Assembly: GCA_017481825.1 (NCBI GenBank) | Contig: JAFUOR010000052.1 | Location: 1 to 40,570 of the forward strand | DNA from: Clostridia bacterium | GTDB lineage: Bacteria; Bacillota; Clostridia; Christensenellales; Aristaeellaceae | Length of the DNA stretch: 40,570 bases | Direction: 5' to 3' | In this document: positions 7,068 to 14,664 of the stretch, piece by piece | Position numbering within the stretch: position 1 is the stretch's first letter | How the letters are laid out: the number at the start of each line of letters is the position of its first letter | The notes under the pieces: model-generated | Database searches by the model: none | What the model was told of the DNA's origin: nothing | The model's input: the letters and a program-made list of their open reading frames with translations, nothing else | Program-made: the position numbers and the translations under genes

Positions 7068-8192
7068 ATGCATCAACATGTCGTGCGGGGGAGGACGAGC
7101 CTGTGCCATTTGCAGCTGACGGCCCTGATGGCGCGGCTGAACATGCAGCGTCCCCTGCTGGTGTGCGGTAAGCGCATGCAGCAGTTCTTTGCGGAGCGCG
7201 TGGGGCTTGCGCTGCCCTGCTTTTCCGGCTACCATCCCAACCCGGATCTGTCGGACTGCGCTGCGGGTGCAGTCATGTACTGCGCGATGGGCTGCGATGG
7301 GCTGATCTCCCTGGGGGGCGGCTCTGCGATGGATACTGCCAAGGGCGTCAAGGCAATGCTGGTGTGCGCGGATGAGGACGCGGTGAAGCGCAGCGACCTT
7401 CCGGCACAGTGCGTGCTGCCCCACATCGCCATCCCCGGCACGGCGGGCACCGGCGCGGAGGCCACGCCCATCGCGGTGGTGTATGTGAATAACGAGAAGC
7501 TCTCCCTGGATCATCCCGCGCTGCTGCCTGAGGGGGTGCTGCTGGATGGTTCGCTGCTGGATACGCTGCCGGATTATCACAAAAAGGCCTGCGCGATGGA
7601 TGCGCTGGCCCAGGGGATCGAATCCTACTGGGCGGTAAAGGCCACGGCGGAAAGCCGCGTCCATGCGGCACGGGCCATCCGGGGCGTTGTCTGCAACATG
7701 ACGGCATATCTCACGGGCGATCCGGCTGCCCAGGACGCCATGCTGGAGGCGGCCTACGAATCCGGCTGTGCCATCCGCATCAGCCGCACCACAGCGGCCC
7801 ATGCCATGAGCTATCAGCTGACCAAGCGCCTTGGCTATGCTCACGGTCATGCATGCATGCTGACGTTGCCGCACCTGTGGGCGCAGCTGCGGGAAAGCGG
7901 AGAGGGTGCGGTGCTGAAGGAGCTGGCGCAGCTCCTTGGCCTGCCTGCGGGTGCGGATGGCTCCGCGTTGCTGCTGGGGCTGCTGGCAGCGCTGGATATG
8001 GACGCCAAGGCGCTCCCGGAGGATGCTGTGCTGGATGCGCTGGCAGCCTCGGTCAATGCGCAGCGGCTGGGCAACCATCCGCAGCCCCTTACCACCGCGC
8101 AGCTGCGGGATACCTACGTCCGGGCGCTCACGCCCATGGAACGGGACACGCGCGAGGCGGCCCTGTCCCTGTGGAGGCAATATGGCGGATAA
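7068..8192 (+). CDS. Iron-containing (type III) alcohol dehydrogenase family protein
   Basis: A 374-residue protein of the Fe-ADH family, which interconverts alcohols or related hydroxy compounds and carbonyls with NAD(P). The dinucleotide-binding signature LGGGSAMDTAKG is at about residues 82-93 and IPGTAGTGAEATP at 122-134. The metal-site region AMDALAQGIESYW (176-188) has the usual aspartate (D178), but glutamine (Q182) where FucO-like enzymes have histidine. The two later histidines remain, H245 in AAHAMSY and H259 in YAHGHAC. An AAGGAG precedes the ATG. The substrate is unknown; the ESYW motif resembles phosphonoacetaldehyde-reductase-like members, but no phosphonate genes are nearby. 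The next gene overlaps its stop. Confidence 0.85.
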   Translation: MHQHVVRGRTSLCHLQLTALMARLNMQRPLLVCGKRMQQFFAERVGLALPCFSGYHPNPDLSDCAAGAVMYCAMGCDGLISLGGGSAMDTAKGVKAMLVCADEDAVKRSDLPAQCVLPHIAIPGTAGTGAEATPIAVVYVNNEKLSLDHPALLPEGVLLDGSLLDTLPDYHKKACAMDALAQGIESYWAVKATAESRVHAARAIRGVVCNMTAYLTGDPAAQDAMLEAAYESGCAIRISRTTAAHAMSYQLTKRLGYAHGHACMLTLPHLWAQLRESGEGAVLKELAQLLGLPAGADGSALLLGLLAALDMDAKALPEDAVLDALAASVNAQRLGNHPQPLTTAQLRDTYVRALTPMERDTREAALSLWRQYGG

Positions 8193-8805
8193 GCTGACCA
8201 TGGGTGCGGAACGCTATATCCGCGCCGTGACGGACTTCGTGTTTGTCGAGGATGCGCCGGAGAAGGCGGATGTGATCTTCATTCCCGGCTCCCGCAAAAC
8301 GGAGCATGCCATCCGTGCAGCGGAGCTCTACCGGGGCGGCTATGCGCCCTATGTGCTGCCGTCGGGCCGGTATGCGCTGGCCAGGGGCTGCTTTGCGGGT
8401 GTGCCGGAAAGGTACAGGGCGGATTATCCGGAGGAATACGAGACGGAATGGGCCTTCCTGCGGGCGGTGCTGATGAAGCATGGCGTGCCGGATAGCGCCA
8501 TCCTCCGGGAGGATCAGGCAACCTACACCTGGGATAACGCCCAGCGATCCCGCGATGTGCTGCTGGGCATGGGCCTGGAGCCAAAGACGGCCATCCTGTG
8601 CCCCCATGCCTTCCATGCCCGGCGGGCACTGCTGTACTATCAGGCGGCGATGCCCCGAACGCGGTTCATCGTCTGCCCCACGGCCACGCCCGGGTATGCC
8701 AGGGACGACTGGTACCTGAGCGAGAAGGGCCGTGCGCGGGTGCTGGGGGAGGTTGCGCGGCTGGGCAGCCAGGTGAATGAAGTTTTTTCGATGATGCTGG
8801 AATAA
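8182..8805 (+). CDS. YdcF/DUF218-like protein (cytosolic form)
   Basis: A 207-residue protein whose ATG overlaps the alcohol dehydrogenase stop by 11 bases, so the two are translationally coupled. The pattern ADVIFIPGSRKTEHAIRAAELY (start of the fold), a middle part with ATYTWDNAQRS, then ILCPHAFHARRALLYY matches DUF218, the YdcF/SanA/ElyC fold. The family has an N-terminal strand-glycine loop, a TxxNA-like motif and a later histidine-arginine motif. There is no signal peptide or membrane segment, unlike SanA. Biochemical function in this family is poorly known. A larger frame extends upstream, but that part lies over the dehydrogenase and is not expected to be translated. Confidence 0.7.
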   Translation: MADKLTMGAERYIRAVTDFVFVEDAPEKADVIFIPGSRKTEHAIRAAELYRGGYAPYVLPSGRYALARGCFAGVPERYRADYPEEYETEWAFLRAVLMKHGVPDSAILREDQATYTWDNAQRSRDVLLGMGLEPKTAILCPHAFHARRALLYYQAAMPRTRFIVCPTATPGYARDDWYLSEKGRARVLGEVARLGSQVNEVFSMMLE

Positions 8806-8854
8806 AAGGGCAACTTGGATCGTTCATGTATGTGAACAGAAAGCAGGAAATTCG

Positions 8855-9613
8855 ATGACCATGCACGAAGGACACCGCCACCGCATGCGTGAGCGCTTCC
8901 TCCGGGAAGGACTGTCGGGCTTTGCAGACCATGAGGTGCTGGAGCTGATGCTGTTCTACTGCAAGCCCCGGGGGAATGTGAATCCTCTGGCCCATGAGCT
9001 GCTGGAGAAGTTCGGCTCCCTCAAGGGTGTGCTGGAGGCGCGCGGCGATAAGCTGATGACCGTCAAGGGCGTGGGCGAGGAGACGGCGGTGTTTCTCACG
9101 GCCCTGCTGCCGATGATGCGCCGCTATCAGGAGTGCGTCTGCCGGGAGAACAGCCATTTCGCCAGCCACGGGGCCATGGAGGCCTACTGCCGTGCGATGA
9201 TGGCAGGCCTGCGCTCGGAGCGCTTTTGCGTGATCTCCCTGTCCTCCACGATGGATGTGCTGGGTCAGCGCGTCATCACCGAGGGAAGCCTGACGGAGGT
9301 CATGACCTATCCGCGTCTGATCATCGAAGCTGCGCTGGATCATAATGCCCATAGCCTCGTCCTGTGCCATAACCACCCCGGGGGCGAGCCTGCACCTTCG
9401 CCCCAGGATATCGAAACCACCCGCAATCTTCAGGTGCTCCTGTATGCGGTGGGCGTGCTGCTGCTTGATCACGTCATCGTGGCGGGCGAAAGCTCCTACA
9501 GCTGTTTGATGCATGGAGATATCCCGCCCATCACGGAGCTTGTGCGCGAGCGGACGGGTAAAAAGGTGATGCAGGATGTGGAGGCGCTGTGGCTGAACGA
9601 AAGGATCTACTGA
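8855..9613 (+). CDS. radC: RadC-family JAB/MPN domain protein
   Basis: A 252-residue protein with the full RadC layout. An N-terminal helix-hairpin-helix-like part, residues about 1-90 (GHRHRMRERFLREG, VKGVGEETAVFL), is followed by a C-terminal JAB1/MPN domain with the JAMM motif HNHPGGEPAPSPQDIE near residues 172-187. In metalloproteases of this fold the two histidines and the aspartate bind zinc. Despite the gene name, the role in DNA repair is disputed. An AGGA lies before the ATG at 8855; a second ATG six bases later is also possible. The next gene begins one base after its stop, so they are co-transcribed. Confidence 0.9.
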   Translation: MTMHEGHRHRMRERFLREGLSGFADHEVLELMLFYCKPRGNVNPLAHELLEKFGSLKGVLEARGDKLMTVKGVGEETAVFLTALLPMMRRYQECVCRENSHFASHGAMEAYCRAMMAGLRSERFCVISLSSTMDVLGQRVITEGSLTEVMTYPRLIIEAALDHNAHSLVLCHNHPGGEPAPSPQDIETTRNLQVLLYAVGVLLLDHVIVAGESSYSCLMHGDIPPITELVRERTGKKVMQDVEALWLNERIY

Positions 9614-9614
9614 T

Positions 9615-10235
9615 ATGAAGCACCCCCGCAGCCGTATTCGCCATTTGCTCAAGCTTGCATTGATTTTCGTTCTCCTTGGCCTGATCGCCTATCTGGGCGT
9701 GGTGGCCATGGTCTGCTGGAAGGAGGCGCATGTCCCCGTGGCGGAGGAATACGACGCCATCATCGTCCTGGGTGCTCAGGTGAAGCCGGACGGCGTGCCG
9801 TCGCTCCAGCTGCAGTGGCGGCTTGATGCAGCGGCGCAGGCCTACCAGAAGAACCCGTGCATCATCGTGACCTGCGGCGCCCAGGGCAGCAATGAGCCCG
9901 CGCCCGAGGCCCTGGTGATGCGGGACTACCTTGTTGGGCAGGGTGTACCGCAGGAGATGATCCTGCCGGAGCCTGACTCCTACAACACCCGTCAGAATAT
10001 CGCCAACGCCGCAGCGCTCCTGGAGGAGCATGACGTGCACAGCGTCGTGGTTGTGACCAGCGATTATCATCTGCCGCGCGCGATGGCCATCGCCGAGGAT
10101 CAGGGCCTGACAGCCTCGGGAATCGGCGCGCCCACGAAGCTGGGTTTCCGCTTCTGGGTCAAGAACCACGGCCGCGAGGCCCTGGCATGGATCAAATACT
10201 GGGGGCAGAAGTATCTGCACCTCCCATTGGAGTGA
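9615..10235 (+). CDS. YdcF/SanA-like DUF218 membrane-anchored protein
   Basis: A 206-residue protein with one N-terminal membrane segment (about residues 10-34, LLKLALIFVLLGLIAYLGVV) and an external DUF218 domain. Typical motifs are YDAIIVLGAQVKPDGVPS (about 47-64), a middle EALVMRDYLVGQGVP, SYNTRQNIANAA and VVVTSDYHLPRAM. Relatives include SanA and ElyC, linked to envelope integrity and peptidoglycan precursor metabolism in E. coli, and YdcF. It starts one base after radC and lies 9 bases before rsmG. It is the second DUF218 protein within 2 kb; the first lacks the membrane anchor. The exact role is unknown. Confidence 0.8.
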   Translation: MKHPRSRIRHLLKLALIFVLLGLIAYLGVVAMVCWKEAHVPVAEEYDAIIVLGAQVKPDGVPSLQLQWRLDAAAQAYQKNPCIIVTCGAQGSNEPAPEALVMRDYLVGQGVPQEMILPEPDSYNTRQNIANAAALLEEHDVHSVVVVTSDYHLPRAMAIAEDQGLTASGIGAPTKLGFRFWVKNHGREALAWIKYWGQKYLHLPLE

Positions 10236-10244
10236 GTACAAACG

Positions 10245-10979
10245 ATGACTGAACAGGCTCTTTCTGCCCGCTTGACGGCCTGCGGCATTCCGCATGATGC
10301 GGCGCTGCCGGGCAAGCTCCTCAAATATCACGAGCTGCTGCTGGACTGGAACGCCCGCATGGATCTGACCGCCGTGACGGATGAGGAGGAGATGATCGAC
10401 CGGCATTATGTGGACAGCCTGTCCGCACTGGCGGTGCCGGGGCTGATTCCTTCCTCCGGCGCGCTGATCGACGTGGGTACCGGCGCAGGCTTCCCGGGGC
10501 TTCCGCTGGCGCTGGCCTGCCCGGAGCTCCGCGTGACGCTGATGGATGCGCAGCAAAAGCGGCTGAACTTTCTTCAGGCGGTGACCGACGCGCTGGATGT
10601 GCGCAACGTGACCCTCGTCCATGCCCGGGCGGAGGACGGCGCGCAGTTCCCCCAGCACCGGGAGAAGTATGATTTGGCGGTGGCCCGCGCGGTGGCGTCG
10701 CTCTCGGTGCTGTCGGAGTATCTGCTGCCCTATGTGCGCGTGGGCGGCAAGGCGCTGTGCTGGAAGGGCCCCGCGCTCATGGAGGAGCTGCAGCAGGGTC
10801 GCCGCGCGGCCTTCCTGCTGGGCGGCAAGGTGGAGGAGCCCATCCCGGTGGCCTTCCCGGGCCGGGAGTGGCAGCATCTGCTCCTGCCCATCAGCAAGAG
10901 CGGCAAAACCGCTCGACAGTATCCGCGCAAAGCTGGCACGCCCAGCAAGTCGCCCTTGGGCGCAAACGTCAAAAAGTAA
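10245..10979 (+). CDS. rsmG: 16S rRNA (guanine-N7) methyltransferase RsmG (GidB)
   Basis: A 244-residue SAM-dependent enzyme that methylates N7 of G527 in 16S rRNA. The N-terminal part LLDWNARMDLTAVTDEEEM and HYVDSL motif are diagnostic. The SAM site IDVGTGAGFPGLPLALACP (about residues 76-94) and the MDAQQKRLNFL strand follow, with DLAVARAVASLSVLSEY further on. The C-terminus ends with RQYPRKAGTPSKSPL, also typical. In Bacillus and Clostridia, rsmG sits upstream of noc/parA/parB; here it is followed by a Noc-like gene, and a hairpin lies between them. Confidence 0.95.
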   Translation: MTEQALSARLTACGIPHDAALPGKLLKYHELLLDWNARMDLTAVTDEEEMIDRHYVDSLSALAVPGLIPSSGALIDVGTGAGFPGLPLALACPELRVTLMDAQQKRLNFLQAVTDALDVRNVTLVHARAEDGAQFPQHREKYDLAVARAVASLSVLSEYLLPYVRVGGKALCWKGPALMEELQQGRRAAFLLGGKVEEPIPVAFPGREWQHLLLPISKSGKTARQYPRKAGTPSKSPLGANVKK

Positions 10980-11004
10980 CAGAAGCCTTGCTTCTTCAAA
11001 GAAA

Positions 11005-11064
11005 AATCCCCCGTGGACGGCTGGAATCATGTCGAACGATTCTGCTTGCCGTGTGCGGGGGATT
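11005..11064 (+). other. 60-base imperfect hairpin between rsmG and the noc-like gene
   Basis: AATCCCCCG (11005-11013) pairs with CGGGGGATT (11056-11064), ACGGC (11017-11021) with GCCGT (11048-11052), and GAATC (11024-11028) with GATTC (11038-11042). The T tract after it is weak (TTTGTGT). It could be a poor terminator, an RNA-processing site or a structured RNA. Confidence 0.5.
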
Positions 11065-11118
11065 TGTGTATAGTCATTTTGAATGATTGTACCTTTTCCA
11101 TGCAAAGGAGCATCTGCG

Positions 11119-11769
11119 ATGAACTACGACGATTCGCTGCGCGCGTTTCCCGGCGGGCGGCAGCCTGGCCCTCATGTCCCGCCCATGCCCCGGGAGATGC
11201 TCTCCCAGGCGACGTGCACGCACATGCTGGCGGCAGTGGCGTCCCAGCGGCTGCATTACCTGGAGGATGCCGATGTGCTGCGCATGCTCAACACCAGCGC
11301 CGGCATGAGCATGATGGACATGGCGCGCTCAACGGGACTGACGGTGCAGCAGATTGAAGCGCGGATGCACCTGGCGGTCATCGAGGGTGAGCTGCGCACG
11401 CTCCTGATGGCGGAGCATGTGCCGGAGCGCATCGCGCGGGCGCTGCTGACGCTGCCGGAGCGCTCCCGCCTGTCCGCTGCCCACCGCATTGCCCGGGAGC
11501 GCCTCTGCATTCGCGATGCGGAGCTGCTCATTGCTTCCATCTTGCGCCGGGCAACGGCGCAGCCGCCCCAGCGCGCGGCGCACCGGGGACGCATCATCAC
11601 GCTCATTCGCGATCATCGCCCGTACCTCAATGCCATCCGCGATATCGCCGCGCAGATGAAGGATGCGGGCGTGGATGCGACGGTCACCGAGCGAAAGGTG
11701 GGCCGAAGCGTTGCCCTTACTGTGACCCTGCCCACCCGCAGACGCCGCGCCGCAAGGCATCACAAATAG
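11119..11769 (+). CDS. Noc-like (ParB-family) protein lacking the N-terminal CTPase domain
   Basis: A 216-residue protein; the ATG at 11119 has AAAGGAG 9 bases upstream. Residues about 52-140 align by eye with the central DNA-binding region of ParB/Noc: MSMMDMARSTGLTVQQIEAR as helix-turn-helix, then ELRTLLMAEHVPERIARALLTL and LSAAHRIARERLCIRDAELLI, matching the ITERHARALIPL and SLNVKQTED parts of B. subtilis Noc. Residues about 163-205 (IRDHRPYLNAIRDI...GVDATVTER...VALTVTLP) match the C-terminal dimerisation domain. The N-terminal ParB domain with the GERR-type CTP-binding motif is missing; the first 45 residues are short and proline-rich. Position after rsmG is where noc sits in Bacillus. 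It may bind DNA without clamp sliding. Confidence 0.65.
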   Translation: MNYDDSLRAFPGGRQPGPHVPPMPREMLSQATCTHMLAAVASQRLHYLEDADVLRMLNTSAGMSMMDMARSTGLTVQQIEARMHLAVIEGELRTLLMAEHVPERIARALLTLPERSRLSAAHRIARERLCIRDAELLIASILRRATAQPPQRAAHRGRIITLIRDHRPYLNAIRDIAAQMKDAGVDATVTERKVGRSVALTVTLPTRRRRAARHHK

Positions 11770-12614
11770 CAACGAAGCGTTTTTTCGATCCAGTACAGGT
11801 ACTTTGGCCCGGGTGCTTCAAGGGCCTTCATGCGCCGGTACAGGGGCAGTCCGTCCTCCACATCGTGCCACAGGTCGGTGAATACGGTGTCATAGCCTTC
11901 GCCGGGCATGACCTTTTCGGCGTACTCAAAGGCGTCCGCCTCAATGATGCGCAGATCCCCCTGCCGTGGAAAGAAGGGCAGCAGCGTCTGCCGGAACACA
12001 TCGATCACCTGCGGGTTCTTCTCCACCACCGTGACGCTGCTCACATCCTGTTGCAGCAGGGCGTGGAAGGCGTAATACCCCAGGCCCAGCCCATATGTCA
12101 GCACCTTGCCGCGACTTTCCCGCACGGCGGGCTGAATGGTGTTGATCTCATTGGGCGTGACGGTCATCCAGACGCGCCCGTCCTCGCGGATGGCGGGGAA
12201 GGAGAAGGCCTCCTCAAACCATCCCAGCTGCGGGAAGATGCGCCCATCCCCGTCCACCAGAAAGTCATCCTCCACGAACAGCTCCATGGGCTGCACGGTC
12301 TCTTCCGCCAGATCAATCCGGCCCGACTGCTTGCCGGAGGGCTTCACGGTGCGCATGTAGGCGTCTGCCATGAAGGGGGCAGGGGAGAGCTGGTGAATCA
12401 TGCGGGGAAAGTAGGTGCGGTAGAGCCGCGCGTCCTCGGGCCGGGCCGTGTCCAGGTCACAATGGGCAGCCAGCAGTGCCATGTAGGCCTCGTTGGCTGG
12501 GATGCCGCACTCGGCGGCGAGGGCTGCCACGTCCGCCCTTCCGATGGCGCAGGGCGTGAAGCAAAGGTACTCGCTCATGAGCGTCAGGATGCGCTCGTTA
12601 TCGCGCTCAATCAT
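11760..12614 (-). CDS. Spermidine-synthase-like / SAM-fold protein of unknown function
   Basis: A 284-residue protein; ATG at 12614 is chosen because GAGGTG lies 8 bases upstream (a GTG at 12623 is inside that ribosome binding site). Residues about 165-215 hold a Rossmann-like SAM-binding motif, VLTYGLGLGYYAFHALLQQ, followed by VTVVEKNPQVIDVF and later YDTVFTDLWHDVEDGLPLYRRM, resembling the spermidine synthase/methyltransferase fold. The N-terminal 100 residues (YLCFTPCAIGRADVAALAAECG) are unfamiliar. No polyamine genes are nearby. The gene is convergent with the noc-like gene and the two overlap by 10 bases at their stops. It has its own promoter. Substrate and reaction are unknown. Confidence 0.7.
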   Translation of the reverse strand: MIERDNERILTLMSEYLCFTPCAIGRADVAALAAECGIPANEAYMALLAAHCDLDTARPEDARLYRTYFPRMIHQLSPAPFMADAYMRTVKPSGKQSGRIDLAEETVQPMELFVEDDFLVDGDGRIFPQLGWFEEAFSFPAIREDGRVWMTVTPNEINTIQPAVRESRGKVLTYGLGLGYYAFHALLQQDVSSVTVVEKNPQVIDVFRQTLLPFFPRQGDLRIIEADAFEYAEKVMPGEGYDTVFTDLWHDVEDGLPLYRRMKALEAPGPKYLYWIEKTLRCYL

Positions 12615-12632
12615 GGTTGTCACCTCGTGACC

Positions 12633-12661
12633 ATTTTACCATTCGGGCGCTGCTTTTTCAA
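12633..12661 (-). promoter_or_regulatory. Promoter of the spermidine-synthase-like gene
   Basis: On the minus strand TTGAAA (12656-12661) and TAAAAT (12633-12638) are 17 bases apart. The predicted start of transcription is close to the GAGG of the ribosome binding site, so the leader would be only about 12 bases. Confidence 0.7.
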
Positions 12662-12753
12662 GAAAAGCGGGGGAAAATGGCGGGCACAACTGGCAGTTGA
12701 CAGATTTTCGACCCGATTTGATGGTACGTAACCAGGAAATTTTCGATGCGCTG

Positions 12754-12786
12754 AGGGGCAAGCCTGAATGGCCTGCCCCTGTTTTT
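12754..12786 (+). terminator. Plus-strand terminator with no plus-strand gene upstream
   Basis: AGGGGCA (12754-12760) pairs with TGCCCCT (12774-12780), with GCC/GGC inside, followed by GTTTTT. On the minus strand no T run follows the stem, so it points to a plus-strand transcript. A TTGACA lies at 12697-12702, but a matching -10 is poor. Confidence 0.5.
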
Positions 12787-13240
12787 ATGCCTGCGCTTCC
12801 TGTTCACGCCAGTATTGCAGCATTGGCAGCTGCTCCCTGTAGAACGCCTCGGCGGCTTCGTCGCTCATGCCGGGAATAAAATGCCCTTTGACCAGAAAAT
12901 CCACCATTTCATCCAGTGTGCGGTACTGTACGGTGCCGTCTACCCGACAGTAGCGGCAGTAATCCTCATTGACGGTATGATCGGGATCGCGGGCCATATC
13001 TGCATCGGTGAGAGGCATGCCGCAGCACTGGCAGACGGGCTCCCGTGGCGAGCCCAGCAGGGTGTTGATGGATACGTCAAACAGCGTCGAGAGCGCCTTG
13101 AGGGTTTCGACGTTGGGCATGGCGTAGCCATTCTCCCAGCGGCTGATGGCCTGGCGGGTCAGATAGAGCCGTGCAGCCAGATCGTCCTGCGACAGCCCGC
13201 GCTCTCGGCGCAGCTTGACGATGATATCCTTGAATTCCAT
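12785..13240 (-). CDS. XRE-family regulator with C-terminal zinc-ribbon domain
   Basis: A 151-residue protein. Residues 1-64 are a clear helix-turn-helix of the Cro/CI type (LRRERGLSQDDLAARLYLTR, then QAISRWENGYAMPNVETL), the form that reads SWEN/RWENG in Clostridia. Residues about 70-102 hold a four-cysteine zinc-ribbon-like segment, CQCCGMPLTD and YCRYCRVDG, as in the putative zinc ribbon PF12674. The rest (YRTLDEMVDFLVKGHF) fits proteins in which this ribbon follows an HTH. It probably represses or senses a stress or metal. It lies 140 bases downstream of the FtsX-type operon on the same strand, has its own promoter, and may or may not control that operon. GGAGG precedes the ATG. Confidence 0.85.
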   Translation of the reverse strand: MEFKDIIVKLRRERGLSQDDLAARLYLTRQAISRWENGYAMPNVETLKALSTLFDVSINTLLGSPREPVCQCCGMPLTDADMARDPDHTVNEDYCRYCRVDGTVQYRTLDEMVDFLVKGHFIPGMSDEAAEAFYREQLPMLQYWREQEAQA

Positions 13241-13274
13241 GGGAAAGCCTCCTTGCGTACTTTTGTTCGGGTAC

Positions 13275-13302
13275 AGGATAGCACGGATGAGGCGAAAAGT
13301 AA
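13275..13302 (-). promoter_or_regulatory. Promoter of the XRE/zinc-ribbon gene
   Basis: On the minus strand TTACTT (13297-13302) and TATCCT (13275-13280) are 16 bases apart. Moderate match to consensus. Confidence 0.45.
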
Positions 13303-13380
13303 AGCAACAGCCTGTTGCGGGGCAGGATAGCGTTCATGGTCAGTATACGCAGCAATAAGTTTACGCATAAGTGTATCGGC

Positions 13381-14661
13381 TCACAGTCGATCCTCTTCCA
13401 GCTTGCGCACTTTGCGCCGCAGCACCGCGCCGTCAATGATGCACACCAGCAGCAGGAGGCCGCAGCCTGCGCCCAGGGCGATGGTCAGCCAGGGGGGCGT
13501 CTGCGCCTTTTCTTCCTGGGTGCCATCGGCGTTCAACGTGATTGTCACCGGCTCCTCCACCGTCGTTTCCACCGGAAGGGTCATGGCGGCGGTATTGCCG
13601 TAGGCGTCCTCGCCGGTAATGGTGAGCGTGCCCTCATAGTGCCCCAGCGCGCTCTGGCCGGGGATGAAGGTCAGCTTGGCCTGCTTGGTTTCGCCGGGGG
13701 CGAGCGTCCCCACAAGGACGCTCTGCCGCTCGGTGATGCCCGGCAGGGTCAGCGTTGCCATGACATTGCTCAGATCAGCGCGGCCCAGGTTCATCAGCGG
13801 GACGGTCAGCGTCGCCATCTCGCCCTGCAGGAGAGTTGTCGCCAGCTGCACGCCGCCCTGCTCCAGGCGGAGGGTTTGCTGCACGGGCAATGTAAAGCTC
13901 TCCGTCCAGGTGCCGGGGGTGTCCAGAGCCGTCCAGCTCAGGTCGAATTTCAGCGTGTGCAGGGAAACGGCGGCATTGGTTTTCACCTTCAGGGGGATGG
14001 ATATGGTCTGTACATCGCCTGCCGCCATGTCAGGCAGGAGAAGAACATCCGTCCCTGCGGGCAGGATATCGCCGGATGCATCCGTCACCCGCAGCGTCAG
14101 GCTGGTCAGGTCGGCGTGACGGCTGTGGTTGGTGAGGAGGAATGTCAGGGCGCTGTCCTCTCCGACGCGCAAATCAGCCTTCACATCGGAGATCACCGGG
14201 CGGAGGGACTCCTCCGGCATGCGTCCGTCGCGGATGTGCAGCACAAAGCGGTATTCGCCGCGGATGGCTGTGCCGTCGCTGCCCTGTCCGGTGAAGATGA
14301 GCGTGCAGGGGTAATCGCCGTTTACGCGGCCCCTGACGAGGGTGGCCTTGATGATGGTGTTGTACGTGCCGCTATCGCCCCGGTAGGCTGCGGCGGATAC
14401 GCCCTGGGTTTTCAGCGGGGAGGCGGCTTCATCGTCCACATACAGCGCGGCGGTCACCTTGCCGGATACGCCGCTGACCTGCAAGGGCACATGCACATTC
14501 AGCGTGTTTCCGGTGATGACGGGCTCGTATCCCTGCTGCCAGGAGCAGGGCATGTCGCCGAACACGGCGGCTTCATCAAGGGTGATAGCGCCCTCCGCGA
14601 GGGCGAAAGTGGGTATGAGGAACAAGGCTGTCATGCACAGCAAGGCAAATCTTTTTTTCAT
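13381..14661 (-). CDS. Secreted, C-terminally anchored surface protein coupled to an FtsX-type ABC operon
   Basis: A 426-residue protein with a signal peptide (about residues 1-22, KKRFALLCMTALFLIPTFALA) and a C-terminal membrane segment (WLTIALGAGCGLLLLVCII, about 395-415) followed by a basic tail (RRKVRKLEED). The extracellular part is beta-rich with alternating LTV/VPL strands: residues about 150-250 and 260-360 look like two or three CARDB/NEW3-type immunoglobulin-like repeats (VPLMNLGRADLSNVMATLTL). No enzyme motif is seen. The ATG is three bases after the permease stop, and GGGAG lies 9 bases upstream. It may act as an external partner or adaptor of the transporter. This is inferred from position only. 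Confidence 0.75.
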   Translation of the reverse strand: MKKRFALLCMTALFLIPTFALAEGAITLDEAAVFGDMPCSWQQGYEPVITGNTLNVHVPLQVSGVSGKVTAALYVDDEAASPLKTQGVSAAAYRGDSGTYNTIIKATLVRGRVNGDYPCTLIFTGQGSDGTAIRGEYRFVLHIRDGRMPEESLRPVISDVKADLRVGEDSALTFLLTNHSRHADLTSLTLRVTDASGDILPAGTDVLLLPDMAAGDVQTISIPLKVKTNAAVSLHTLKFDLSWTALDTPGTWTESFTLPVQQTLRLEQGGVQLATTLLQGEMATLTVPLMNLGRADLSNVMATLTLPGITERQSVLVGTLAPGETKQAKLTFIPGQSALGHYEGTLTITGEDAYGNTAAMTLPVETTVEEPVTITLNADGTQEEKAQTPPWLTIALGAGCGLLLLVCIIDGAVLRRKVRKLEEDRL

Positions 14662-14664
14662 AGA

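Noticed and set aside
5907-8201. Long open frame of 764 codons on the minus strand opposite serA and the alcohol dehydrogenase
   Set aside because: It is antisense to two well-supported genes, His/Arg/Gln-rich, crosses their terminator and promoter, and is a by-product of high GC codon use.
12697-12879. A 60-codon frame starting in the gap after the spermidine-synthase-like gene
   Set aside because: It runs through a terminator hairpin and into the XRE gene in antisense, with no ribosome binding site.
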